A DNA stretch of 20,546 nucleotides from JANQPX01 sp051010395. Its GTDB lineage: Bacteria > Pseudomonadota > Alphaproteobacteria > Geminicoccales > Geminicoccaceae. Positions 7,077 to 13,972 of the stretch are shown one piece after another. The position numbers and the translations under genes are program-made. Location: contig JBPCVQ010000195.1 of the NCBI GenBank assembly GCA_051010395.1, positions 1 through 20,546 on the forward strand, given 5' to 3'. Positions within the stretch are counted from its first letter, which is position 1. Every line of letters starts with the position of its first letter. The notes below the pieces were generated by a model. It was not told the DNA's origin and did not search any database. It worked only from the letters and a program-made list of their open reading frames with translations.

Positions 7077-8009
7077 ATGAAGAAGCATGTCGTCGCGTTG
7101 GCAGCAGCGTCGCTTTTCGCGGCAACGGCCGCCATGGCCGACTACCCTGAAAAGCCGGTCTCCTTCGTCGTGCCTTGGCCTCCGGGAGACCTGGAAGACG
7201 TGCTGACCCGGATGATCGCCGAGGATTTCCAGGCCGAATACGGCGTGCCGGCGGCTGTGGTCAACAAGCCCGGCGGTGGCGGCGGTCCTTTCCCAGGGGC
7301 AGTCGAGGTCGCTAATGCGCCGGCTGATGGCTACACCATCGGCTCGTTCATCATCGCCATCCCGACCATCGGACCGGAGATCGGCATTCCTGAACTGAAC
7401 CCGGACCCGTTCGAGCCGATCGGCGTGTTTCTCACCTATCCCTTCGTGATTGCCGCTGGTGGCGACGCTCCCTATGACGACATCGACGGCATGGCCGCAC
7501 ACGCCCAGGAAAACAAGCTGGTCCTCGGCCATTTCGGAGCACCGCTCATACCGACGCAAGTGACCATGGCGCTCGCCAAGTCCAAAGGCTTCTCCTTCGG
7601 TTCGGACGCCGCTTTTGATGAGTTGAACTGCAACTCGCTGGCATCCGGCGACGTCGACGTCATCAATACCACCCTGCAGCTGATCCTCCCTTGCAAGGAC
7701 GACGTGAAGATCCTGGCCTCGATTGGTGGCGAGCGGATCAGCATCACGCCGGATACGCCCACCGTGGCCGAGCTTGAGCCGACATTGAACATCGCACTCT
7801 GGAACGGCCTTTTCGTGCATAAGGACACGCCTGCAGACGTGCGCGAAAAAATCGCCGCAGTCGCCCAGAAGACGATGGCTTCCGAACGAGCCGTCAAACT
7901 GGCCGCCGAGACCGGCGCGCTGGTCTACTGGCAGGATGCCGAGGCCGCCAAATCGCTCATCGCCAAGGACATCGAGACGATCGCGAGGATCGACGACATG
8001 CTGAACTAG
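7077..8009 (+). CDS. tctC: Tripartite tricarboxylate-type transporter, periplasmic binding protein
   Basis: Periplasmic solute receptor of a TTT (TctCBA) secondary transporter. The ATG at 7077 is chosen because AAGGGA lies just upstream and a clean Sec signal peptide follows: MKKHVV, a hydrophobic core, then AMA before DYPEKPV, cutting near residue 21. The frame extends upstream to 6990 without any such features. The 310-residue precursor shows the family's FVVPWPPGD loop after the first strand, NKPGGGGG near residue 64 and ANAPADGYTIGSF. Receptors of this family bind carboxylates, including aromatic acids in systems such as TphC. Its position beside hpaR and the shared operator suggest an aromatic acid of the hpa pathway; the ligand is not readable from sequence. 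Two hairpins follow the stop. Confidence 0.92.
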   Translation: MKKHVVALAAASLFAATAAMADYPEKPVSFVVPWPPGDLEDVLTRMIAEDFQAEYGVPAAVVNKPGGGGGPFPGAVEVANAPADGYTIGSFIIAIPTIGPEIGIPELNPDPFEPIGVFLTYPFVIAAGGDAPYDDIDGMAAHAQENKLVLGHFGAPLIPTQVTMALAKSKGFSFGSDAAFDELNCNSLASGDVDVINTTLQLILPCKDDVKILASIGGERISITPDTPTVAELEPTLNIALWNGLFVHKDTPADVREKIAAVAQKTMASERAVKLAAETGALVYWQDAEAAKSLIAKDIETIARIDDMLN

Positions 8010-8024
8010 GTGGCGTGGCCACCT
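8008..8024 (+). repeat. Perfect hairpin at the tctC stop, copy 1 of a 19-bp repeat
   Basis: AGGTGGC, loop GTG, GCCACCT: seven perfect pairs starting inside the tctC TAG stop codon. The 19 bp GGTGGCGTGGCCACCTCAT (8009-8027) recur exactly at 10343-10361, just after the tctA stop. No T-tract follows, so this is not a classical terminator. It may stabilise the 3' end of the receptor mRNA or be a protein-binding palindrome. Confidence 0.7.
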
Positions 8025-8082
8025 CATTTGGTTTCGACCGCCGTCGTTGAAATCCATGGTATGCGTCCAGGTTTGTGGGCGT

Positions 8083-8097
8083 AGGAGCAGGGCTCCT
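8083..8097 (+). repeat. Second perfect hairpin in the tctC-tctB gap
   Basis: AGGAGC, loop AGG, GCTCCT: six perfect pairs, 59 bp upstream of the tctB start. Together with the hairpin at 8008 it makes the 146-bp gap rich in structure. That would fit processing or attenuation that keeps the binding protein in excess over the membrane subunits. Confidence 0.55.
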
Positions 8098-8155
8098 GTG
8101 TTGGAGACATACCACTGGGCCGGCTCGCGGTTACGGCCTTGGGAGCGACCTCGTC

Positions 8156-8695
8156 ATGGAGCGCTTATCGACCCTGCAGCAGTTGTTTCGCCGCTACCGT
8201 CGGCCAGGCGATCTGGTGTTCGCTGTTGTCTTTTTGCTAACGGTGACGTTCCTGCTCACCAGAGTTGGCAGCGAGACGGCCTGGATCGAAGGGGCTGGGT
8301 GGTATGCGCAGCCGCGGCTCTGGCCAGCGGTCTCGATCATCGGCATGGTCGTCTTCGGCGTGCTGCATACGCTAAGTTCGGTCATGTCACCCCGCATCGA
8401 TGGCCGATGGCGCGAAGTGGGTTTTTGGTTTCTATCGCTCGAGTTCGTCTTCTATTTTCTGATCTACGTGGTGCTGGTGCCCGAGATCGGTTATCTGCCG
8501 GCAACGATCCTCTTCACGCTTTTTCTCTCGCTGCGCGCCGGCTTCTTCTCGAAAAAAATGCTGCTCGCGGCCTCTACGTTCGGCATCGCCGTCGCCATCA
8601 TTTTTCGCGCCTTCCTTCAAGTCAAGATTCCAGCGGGACGGATCTACGAAACCCTGCCGGATAGCATCAGAGCCTTCGCCCTGACTTATCTGTGA
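8156..8695 (+). CDS. tctB: TTT-family small membrane subunit TctB
   Basis: Small integral membrane subunit of the TTT transporter, 179 residues. The ATG at 8156 is chosen over upstream in-frame codons because GGGAG lies about 10 bases before it and the residues before it (from 8075) do not look membrane-like. Hydrophobic segments near residues 21-40 (LVFAVVFLLTVTFLL), 57-75 (LWPAVSIIGMVVFGV), 90-125 (a long stretch that probably forms two helices) and 133-150 (LLAASTFGIAVAIIF) give the four-helix pattern typical of TctB. TctB proteins are poorly conserved, so the call rests on topology, size and position between tctC and tctA. The gap to tctA is 125 bp, unusually wide for this operon type. 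Confidence 0.85.
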   Translation: MERLSTLQQLFRRYRRPGDLVFAVVFLLTVTFLLTRVGSETAWIEGAGWYAQPRLWPAVSIIGMVVFGVLHTLSSVMSPRIDGRWREVGFWFLSLEFVFYFLIYVVLVPEIGYLPATILFTLFLSLRAGFFSKKMLLAASTFGIAVAIIFRAFLQVKIPAGRIYETLPDSIRAFALTYL

Positions 8696-8804
8696 GACCT
8701 GGTGATACATTCGAAACGAAAGATTCCCGAAATCGTCCCGACAAAAAACCGCATACCAATGGAATTCCTGGCTCATTCTTCGAAGGCGGTTCAAACCAAA
8801 TGAC

Positions 8805-8817
8805 GTGGTCATACCAC
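8805..8817 (+). promoter_or_regulatory. GntR/FadR-type operator-like palindrome before tctA
   Basis: GTGGTCATACCAC is an inverted repeat (GTGG/CCAC, with GGT and ACC around CAT) that fits the TGGTnnnACCA type of operator used by FCD/GntR regulators. It ends three bases before the tctA ATG, where no Shine-Dalgarno is visible. The same 13 bp, with AAATGA plus one base in front, recur at 12871-12883. No GntR gene is in the window. Confidence 0.5.
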
Positions 8818-8820
8818 TAG

Positions 8821-10341
8821 ATGAGCGCTCTGTTTTCAGGTTTCGCGATCATCGCTCAATGGGAAGTAATGATCGCCTTGATGATCGGCTCCATCGGCGG
8901 GGTGATCATCGGCGCCCTTCCAGGCGTCGGGCCAGCCGTGGCGATCGCGATCCCGCTGCCGGCGACCTTCTCATTCGAGCCGATCGTCGGCCTCACCTTG
9001 CTGCTCGGCATCTACGGTTCATCGATGTATGGCGGCGCCATTCCGGCCATTCTGATCAATACGCCGGGCACCGCGGTCAACGCGCTCACCACCTATGACG
9101 GGCACCCCATGACCAAGCGCGGGCAGGGCCATCGCGCCTTGTCTCTGGCTTACTCGGCGTCGTTCTTCGGCGGCATTTTTTCGGTCATCTGCCTGATCGT
9201 GCTTTCCCCGCTTCTGGCGCTGATAGCACCCCATTTCGGCAGCCGTGAGGTCTTCCTGGCAGCATTGCTCGGGATCATTCTGGTTGTGCTGGCCCATCGG
9301 GGGCAAACTTTCGCCGCCGCCAAGCTCGCCTGTCTCGGCATTTTCCTTGGCACCATCGGCCTCGAGCCGGTCAAATACACCAAGCGTTTCACCTTCGATC
9401 AGACCTGGCTCGCCTCCGGCATCGACCTGATTGTGGTCGTGCTCGGCCTGTTCGCGATTTCCCAAGCCCTGCTCCTGCTGGTGGACAGGGACCGGACGCC
9501 CGGAGAGGCTCATGTCGACGGCAATCTGTTCGCCGGCCTGAAAGAGCTGTTCGGGATCAAGCGCGTTGCGACGGTATCGTCGGGGACAGGCGTCATGATG
9601 GGGATGATTCCGGGAGTGGGCGAGTTCACCGCCCAATTCCTCTCCTACACATACGCGCGAAAGACCTCTGAGACGCCCGAAGCCTTCGGCGATGGGGCGC
9701 CGGAAGGACTGGTCGCTTCCGAGGCGGCCAACAATGCGGTGCCGGGTGCCGCCATGATCCCGCTCCTGGCGCTCGGCATCCCCGGCGAAGCGCTCACCGC
9801 GATGATGCTCACGGTGTTCTATGTGCACAACGTGATCCCGGGACCGCAGCTCTTCGCCAATCAGCTGGACTTCGTGATGGCGCTCTACATCGCGCTCATC
9901 CTCTTGAACGTCATCGTGCTCGCCTTCCTTCTGGTGTCGACCAACCTCCTTTTGAAGATCATCCAGATCCCCACTCGCTTCCTGGGCATCATGATCCTGA
10001 CCTTGTCCTTCGTCGGGGTCTACAGCCTGAGGAACTCGATCACCGACTGCGCGATTGCCTCCGCCTTCGGCATTTTCGGCATGATCCTGAAACGCCTCAA
10101 CCTGCCGATTGTACCGATCATTCTCGGCATGGTCCTCGGCGGGATCATGGAGGTGAAGCTCCGGAGCGCCATGGCACGGGTCGACACACCGCTCGACTTC
10201 GTCGACAGACCAATCGCAGCCCTTCTATTCGTGGCGATCCTCGCGATCTTCGCACTACATGTCCGAACGCTGGTGCGCGAACACAAGATCCGTATCGCCA
10301 AAAATGCCATCGGCCCCGAGACCTCAACCCAACAAGGCTAG
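8821..10341 (+). CDS. tctA: TTT-family large membrane subunit TctA
   Basis: Large polytopic subunit, 506 residues, the expected TctA length. Both halves of the internal duplication carry the family loop: GALPGVGPAVAIAIPLP near residue 31 and GMIPGVGEFTAQFLSY near 260. The repeats YGGAIPAILINTPGTAVNA and EAANNAVPGAAMIPLLALGIPG are hallmarks. It forms the translocation path with TctB and takes substrate from TctC, with ion-coupled uptake known for the family. The ATG at 8821 gives a normal TctA N-terminus, but no Shine-Dalgarno precedes it; a palindrome occupies that place. The ATG at 8869 is an alternative but has GGGAAG too close. The stop is followed by the second copy of the 19-bp hairpin repeat. 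Confidence 0.94.
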   Translation: MSALFSGFAIIAQWEVMIALMIGSIGGVIIGALPGVGPAVAIAIPLPATFSFEPIVGLTLLLGIYGSSMYGGAIPAILINTPGTAVNALTTYDGHPMTKRGQGHRALSLAYSASFFGGIFSVICLIVLSPLLALIAPHFGSREVFLAALLGIILVVLAHRGQTFAAAKLACLGIFLGTIGLEPVKYTKRFTFDQTWLASGIDLIVVVLGLFAISQALLLLVDRDRTPGEAHVDGNLFAGLKELFGIKRVATVSSGTGVMMGMIPGVGEFTAQFLSYTYARKTSETPEAFGDGAPEGLVASEAANNAVPGAAMIPLLALGIPGEALTAMMLTVFYVHNVIPGPQLFANQLDFVMALYIALILLNVIVLAFLLVSTNLLLKIIQIPTRFLGIMILTLSFVGVYSLRNSITDCAIASAFGIFGMILKRLNLPIVPIILGMVLGGIMEVKLRSAMARVDTPLDFVDRPIAALLFVAILAIFALHVRTLVREHKIRIAKNAIGPETSTQQG

Positions 10342-10342
10342 C

Positions 10343-10361
10343 GGTGGCGTGGCCACCTCAT
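10343..10361 (+). repeat. Copy 2 of the 19-bp palindromic repeat, after tctA
   Basis: GGTGGCGTGGCCACCTCAT is identical to 8009-8027 and begins two bases after the tctA stop codon. GGTGGC/GCCACC pair around a GTG loop. No T-tract follows. Confidence 0.65.
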
Positions 10362-10596
10362 GGACTTTCCACCGTGAACGCCAAAAAGGTTGAGATACGC
10401 TTTGCCCACCTCAAGACCTCGGCATTGAGAACCGAGCCAGAGGGGTAGGAGGAGAGTAAAGCTGGGCGACGAGTGCCAAACTACCTTCGAACCGTAAGCT
10501 TGCCGCGATAACTCAAACTCGCGGCGATAGACAACAATGCCTCAAATCACGACTTTTTCGACAGTATCGACCCAAAAAGGATATTCGGATTTAGAG
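10362..10596. other. Intergenic stretch without a recognisable gene
   Basis: No convincing coding frame is seen on either strand. The only structure is an inverted repeat, GCCGCGA (10502-10508) and TCGCGGC (10519-10525) with a 10-base loop and no T-tract, plus facing CTTTTT/AAAAAG tracts (10552-10578). The plus-strand tctA transcript may end here. Confidence 0.5.
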
Positions 10597-10875
10597 TTAG
10601 AATACCTTATCGGCGGCCCCACTAAAATCTCTTGGGATAGGTAGTCCTTTCTCTTGTGCTTTCTTTCGCGCTTTCTCATGGTTCATATCAGCAGGAATGA
10701 ATCGAATCTCCTTTCCTAACCGTTTGGCAGTAACGAGTTCGTCTCTTGCGACTTTGCCGCCACCAAATCCAACGACCATGTGACTACTTTCGCATTTGCG
10801 GTGAACAAGGTGATCAGGACTACCGACAGGGGAGTACGCATGTTGTCTCGCTTCGAGCTCGTTACATTCGCCGCA
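10597..10875 (-). pseudogene. Probable fragment of a Rossmann/SLOG-like nucleotide-binding protein
   Basis: The frame is open for 92 codons after an in-frame TAA (10876-10878), and its only ATG is internal, at 10779. Translation from the first codon starts CGECNELEARQH, contains RKCESSHMVVGFGGGKVARD and ends with RFIPADMNHEKA followed by a GLPIPRDFSGAADKVF tail. A beta strand, GFGGGKVARDEL and a following alpha-beta unit look like the C-terminal half of a Rossmannoid domain such as SLOG, where a GGG motif precedes a helix. This is pattern recognition, not a database result. The lack of an upstream start and the AT-rich flank suggest a truncated gene; a 60-residue product from 10779 is possible but has only a weak ribosome site. 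Confidence 0.4.
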
Positions 10876-10878
10876 TTA

Positions 10879-11095
10879 GGGTCGAATGTTGATATCTTCT
10901 GTCCTCGATAAATCACCAAGAGAAAATAATATAGTAAAAAGAGTCAATTTAGAACTATTCAATTTTCAAATGTGGATTAGAATTGTTTTAAGTTGAAAAG
11001 ATAAGCATTGCCTTGATCATTTTTAACTATAAAGATCGGATTGAAATGAAGAACGAAATCAATCTGATCCTTGTGTCGAAACAGGTGGAAATGGG
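10879..11095. other. AT-rich intergenic region before the nicotianamine-synthase-like gene
   Basis: The stretch from about 10905 to 11050 is clearly richer in A+T than the rest of the window. It holds possible promoter elements (TTGAAA at 10993, TATAAA at 11028), but none with standard spacing, and no clear Fur or Zur box. It probably carries the promoter of the gene at 11096 and marks foreign or weakly constrained DNA. Confidence 0.45.
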
Positions 11096-12769
11096 GTGGC
11101 AGACGGAAACATATCCGCAACGACTGGCCAAAAGAGCAGGCATTCCCTCGATATCGATATCAGCGCTGTGCTTATCGCCGAGCGTCTGCTCGGCGAGATT
11201 TTGGGTTGGGACAGAGTCGACTGGTCTGCGCTCGAGCCTCACAAGAGCAGAAAGTTCTTCTTCGGACGTCAGCGGCAAAACAACCCATCGGTCTATGATC
11301 AGCTCAAGCCGTTCTTCGATCGCTGCGACCTTGCAGCAGGCGACTTCTCAGCCCTCAAGCCTTCGCCTGTCGTCAATGACAACCTCACCAAGCTGGTTGG
11401 CCATCTTTGCCAGCACATCGGCAGGCACAGCATGCCCGTCAACCGATCAGACGGCCCGGTGCTTGAGCGAACGATCGAGCAGGAGCGTCTGCATCGCCTG
11501 GTGATCGATCGGCTTCTTTGTCGGATCGACGGTGATCCCATCCTTGACGAACGAGCCACCTGCCTCAAAACAATCGCTGCGGCTGCAGAGAACGAACTCG
11601 AAAAACATTTCGTCGATCTGATCAACGATCATCTGGAAAAAAGATTTCTATCTGGAGGCGTTCCGGATCGATACAAGCTGGACAGTTTGAGAGATCAGGC
11701 CAAAGGCCAAATCGAAGAAACGATCGCCCTGAACGCGCGTGAACTGGCCGGACTCGCCATGCCGGAACTCGCACTGGACGACGATGCCCTGATCAGGATC
11801 GAGATGATAAAGATCCTGCTTAGCCGCTTTCCCTATGTTCGCAATTACGAACTCATGCTGATGGCCGAAATCGCCATGCTTCAGCAGTCGCTGATGCCGC
11901 GTTTTGTGCCTGCACGTGTCTTGTCTGGTAGGAAGGGCCTCGTCGATGCTGAACTCATTGGGCGATGGGACACCGCTATCGCCGGGGTCGCGTCTCGTAT
12001 CGGGCTTGATCGGGTCACGCGATCCCTATCGAACCCGACGTCCTCGCAAAATCGGACCGTAGCTATCTGCGGCAGCGGTCCTTTGCCGTTGAGCGCACTG
12101 TTCCTGCATCTCCTTACCGGGGCAAAGGTTGTTTTAATCGACCAGGCTTCCGCTGCAGTCAACCGTTCCAGACGGTTGATCATCAATCTGGAACGGCTGG
12201 AGATCGTCGAGCCCGGAGCGCTTTCGGTGCGGCAGCATGAGGCCGGCAGTGTCTGCTTTCACAGCCCAGACACGTCGTCGGAAGAAAGAGCAAATGCGAC
12301 CGTCGCCTGCGATGCCGTCATGATTGCAAGCCTGGTCGACCCAAGTGCCAAGGCGTCGATTGCCGATCATATCAGCCGTGACCCTGCTGCTCCGGATCTA
12401 TTGATCATGCGATCGGCAACGGGTTTGAGCGCCAGGCTGGTCTATGACGCTCTACCGACCGAGGCGCTGAGCCAAGGTACACTGGCCTATTGTGGCGAAA
12501 CCCTGCCGGCCAACCAGGTAGCGATCCATCTTGATCGGATCGAGGCTGCCTTCCAACGCGTTGCTTGCGCAACAAGCCCCGATGTTCTCGCAATCGCTCA
12601 TCCTGACGTGGTCAACACCACCGAGGTTTATCGGAAAATTCCTGTAGCCGCTGATGGAGGCGGCTTTAGCTTCAGCTCTGGCCTGACGATCGAAGATTGG
12701 ATCGAACGGCTCCAACAAGTGAGGCCAACCATAGGAAATGCCATGCTCCCGGATCGGACATCATGTTGA
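11096..12769 (+). CDS. Nicotianamine synthase / CntL-like protein with long N-terminal extension
   Basis: A 557-residue protein. Residues from about 235 to 460 follow the nicotianamine synthase plan: SRFPYVRNYELMLMAE (plant NAS has FPYYNNYLKLSKLE; the Glu seven residues after NY, E258 here, matches the conserved Glu of NAS/CntL). Next comes the SAM-binding CGSGPLPLSALFL (about 325-337), then a VMIASLVDP segment like NAS VVFLAALVG, and LLIMRSATGLSARLVYD (435-451) like NAS LLMLRSAHGPRAFLYP. NAS enzymes move aminobutyrate groups from SAM; CntL joins one to histidine in opine metallophores. The first roughly 230 residues are helical, of unknown function, and absent from ordinary NAS or CntL (270-320 residues). 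The start is GTG at 11096 with AGGTGGA upstream; no ATG is available in frame. No opine dehydrogenase or metallophore transporter is in the window, so the product and role are unknown. Confidence 0.72.
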   Translation: MADGNISATTGQKSRHSLDIDISAVLIAERLLGEILGWDRVDWSALEPHKSRKFFFGRQRQNNPSVYDQLKPFFDRCDLAAGDFSALKPSPVVNDNLTKLVGHLCQHIGRHSMPVNRSDGPVLERTIEQERLHRLVIDRLLCRIDGDPILDERATCLKTIAAAAENELEKHFVDLINDHLEKRFLSGGVPDRYKLDSLRDQAKGQIEETIALNARELAGLAMPELALDDDALIRIEMIKILLSRFPYVRNYELMLMAEIAMLQQSLMPRFVPARVLSGRKGLVDAELIGRWDTAIAGVASRIGLDRVTRSLSNPTSSQNRTVAICGSGPLPLSALFLHLLTGAKVVLIDQASAAVNRSRRLIINLERLEIVEPGALSVRQHEAGSVCFHSPDTSSEERANATVACDAVMIASLVDPSAKASIADHISRDPAAPDLLIMRSATGLSARLVYDALPTEALSQGTLAYCGETLPANQVAIHLDRIEAAFQRVACATSPDVLAIAHPDVVNTTEVYRKIPVAADGGGFSFSSGLTIEDWIERLQQVRPTIGNAMLPDRTSC

Positions 12770-12920
12770 CTGGATCTCTCAGATCTCGTCCGGAAGCGGC
12801 GCCAGTCTCAGAGCAGCTGCGATCATCCGCATATCGTCACTCTTGGTGATGCTGGAGGGAAGCAAATGATGTGGTCATACCACCACGTCTGAATGACCTA
12901 AGAATAGCGCTACAACACAA
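12770..12920. other. Convergent intergenic region with a possible gene tail
   Basis: It lies between the 3' ends of the gene at 11096 and the dehydrogenase at 12921. On the minus strand, 12868-12779 encodes a short frame ending SSITKSDDMRMIAAALRLA followed by PLPDEI and TGA. It has no start and looks like the tail of a lost gene of unknown family. A GntR-type palindrome lies beside it at 12871-12883. No strong terminator is visible. Confidence 0.35.
12871..12883 (+). promoter_or_regulatory. Second GntR-type operator-like palindrome
   Basis: GTGGTCATACCAC is identical to 8805-8817. The six bases AAATGA, one base removed from the palindrome, are shared as well. It sits between two converging gene ends, where an operator has no obvious gene to control, next to what may be the tail of a decayed gene. 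Confidence 0.45.
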
Positions 12921-13937
12921 TCAATATCCAAGCTCCCGCCGCACCGGATTGATCAAGGGCTGGCCAGCCAGGTAACGCTCCATGTTCTCAAAGAACAGGC
13001 CAAGTGTCAGCGGCACATAGGCATCACCATCATCGGCGGAGACATGGGGTGTAATGATCAGGTTCTTGGTGCGCCATAGCCTGGATGAAGCTGGAATGGG
13101 TTCAGGATCGAATACGTCCAAGATGGCGCCGGCGAGCGTTCCATCCTCAAGTTTCCGGCAGAGCGCTTCATAGTCCATGATCGCTTCGCGGCCGATGTTC
13201 ACGATCCCGGCGGACGGCTTCATCAGATCGAGACGGCGGCGATCAAGCAGGCCTCGGGTTTCCGGCGTATCTGGTGTTGCCGCCAATACATAATCGGCGC
13301 GCGGCAGAACCTCGTCGAGCCGCTCCACCGTGACCACCTCGTCGCACCCCTCCACCGGCCTTCCGTGTCGGTTGACGCCAATAACCCTGACGCAAAGCCC
13401 ATGCATCATCTTCGCGACAGCTCCTCCAAGGCTGCCTGTTCCGATAACGACCAGTGTCTTGCCAGTGATTGGGGAAGCATAACGTGAATCGTAGATCTTG
13501 TTTCTCTGATTGGTGACAATGGCCGGAATATGCGAATGCAGCATGAGGATGCTCATCAGCCCGAATTCGCCCGCCTTGGCTGCGTGAACCCCCTTGTTAT
13601 TGGTGAGCGTAACGCCTTCAGGCATCCAATCCAGCGGTAGCAGGTGCTCCACGCCTGCGCCGATGCAATGGATCCATTTCAACTTAGGGGCCAGCTTGCC
13701 GAGATCTTCGGTGGGCAGATCCCAGGTGAGCAGAACGTCTGCATCATGCATCGATGAGGCAAAATTGTCGGTATCCCAGTCGATGAAGACATCGAGCTTG
13801 CCGTCGACCGCCGGATGATCTGTCAGGGCTGCGGCAAAGCGTTCGCTGGTGATGGTGAAAACATCTTCGCCCTCTTTTGTGTTGGGAAAAGAACCTTCCG
13901 CCCAGCGGTTATTTTTGACGTGAACTTTGACAGCCAA
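12921..13937 (-). CDS. D-isomer-specific 2-hydroxyacid dehydrogenase family protein
   Basis: NAD(P)-dependent reductase or dehydrogenase of 2-keto/2-hydroxy acids, 338 residues. The Rossmann motif is VVIGTGSLGGAVAKMMHG near residue 165. The catalytic Arg is in NIGREAIMDYEAL, the Glu in DVFDPEPIP and the His in ITPHVSADDG, so the Arg-Glu-His set is intact. The protein resembles the GhrA/CtBP-like branch. The start is TTG at 13937, supported by GAGGGAA six bases upstream; no ATG or GTG is in frame nearby. It lies 35 bp downstream of the Rieske oxygenase gene and is probably cotranscribed. In this context it may reduce or oxidise a hydroxy acid released from the substrate; the actual substrate is unknown. 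Confidence 0.88.
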   Translation of the reverse strand: MAVKVHVKNNRWAEGSFPNTKEGEDVFTITSERFAAALTDHPAVDGKLDVFIDWDTDNFASSMHDADVLLTWDLPTEDLGKLAPKLKWIHCIGAGVEHLLPLDWMPEGVTLTNNKGVHAAKAGEFGLMSILMLHSHIPAIVTNQRNKIYDSRYASPITGKTLVVIGTGSLGGAVAKMMHGLCVRVIGVNRHGRPVEGCDEVVTVERLDEVLPRADYVLAATPDTPETRGLLDRRRLDLMKPSAGIVNIGREAIMDYEALCRKLEDGTLAGAILDVFDPEPIPASSRLWRTKNLIITPHVSADDGDAYVPLTLGLFFENMERYLAGQPLINPVRRELGY

Positions 13938-13972
13938 ATCGGTTCCCTCATTTTGAACACGTTCTTCATGAC

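Noticed and set aside
8008..8024. Intrinsic terminator after tctC
   Set aside because: The stem is perfect but no T-run follows; attenuation or mRNA stabilisation is more plausible.
6963..8057. 364-codon minus-strand open frame opposite tctC
   Set aside because: Low-complexity Arg/Gly/His-rich translation typical of antisense frames; tctC on the other strand has a signal peptide, a Shine-Dalgarno and family motifs.
10552..10578. CTTTTT/AAAAAG facing tracts as a terminator
   Set aside because: The paired arms are only A/T, six bases long and 15 bases apart, too weak for a terminator stem.
11013..11504. 163-codon plus-strand frame starting in the AT-rich region
   Set aside because: After about 30 codons it turns into a Ser/Arg-rich shadow of the nicotianamine-synthase-like gene. 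It was also considered as a frameshifted 5' end of that gene, but the GTG at 11096 with AGGTGGA is sufficient.
12921..13937. 2-hydroxyacid dehydrogenase as an opine dehydrogenase partner (CntM role) for the NAS-like protein
   Set aside because: It belongs to a different dehydrogenase family with intact D-2-hydroxyacid catalytic residues, is convergent with the NAS-like gene and lies in the Rieske transcript.
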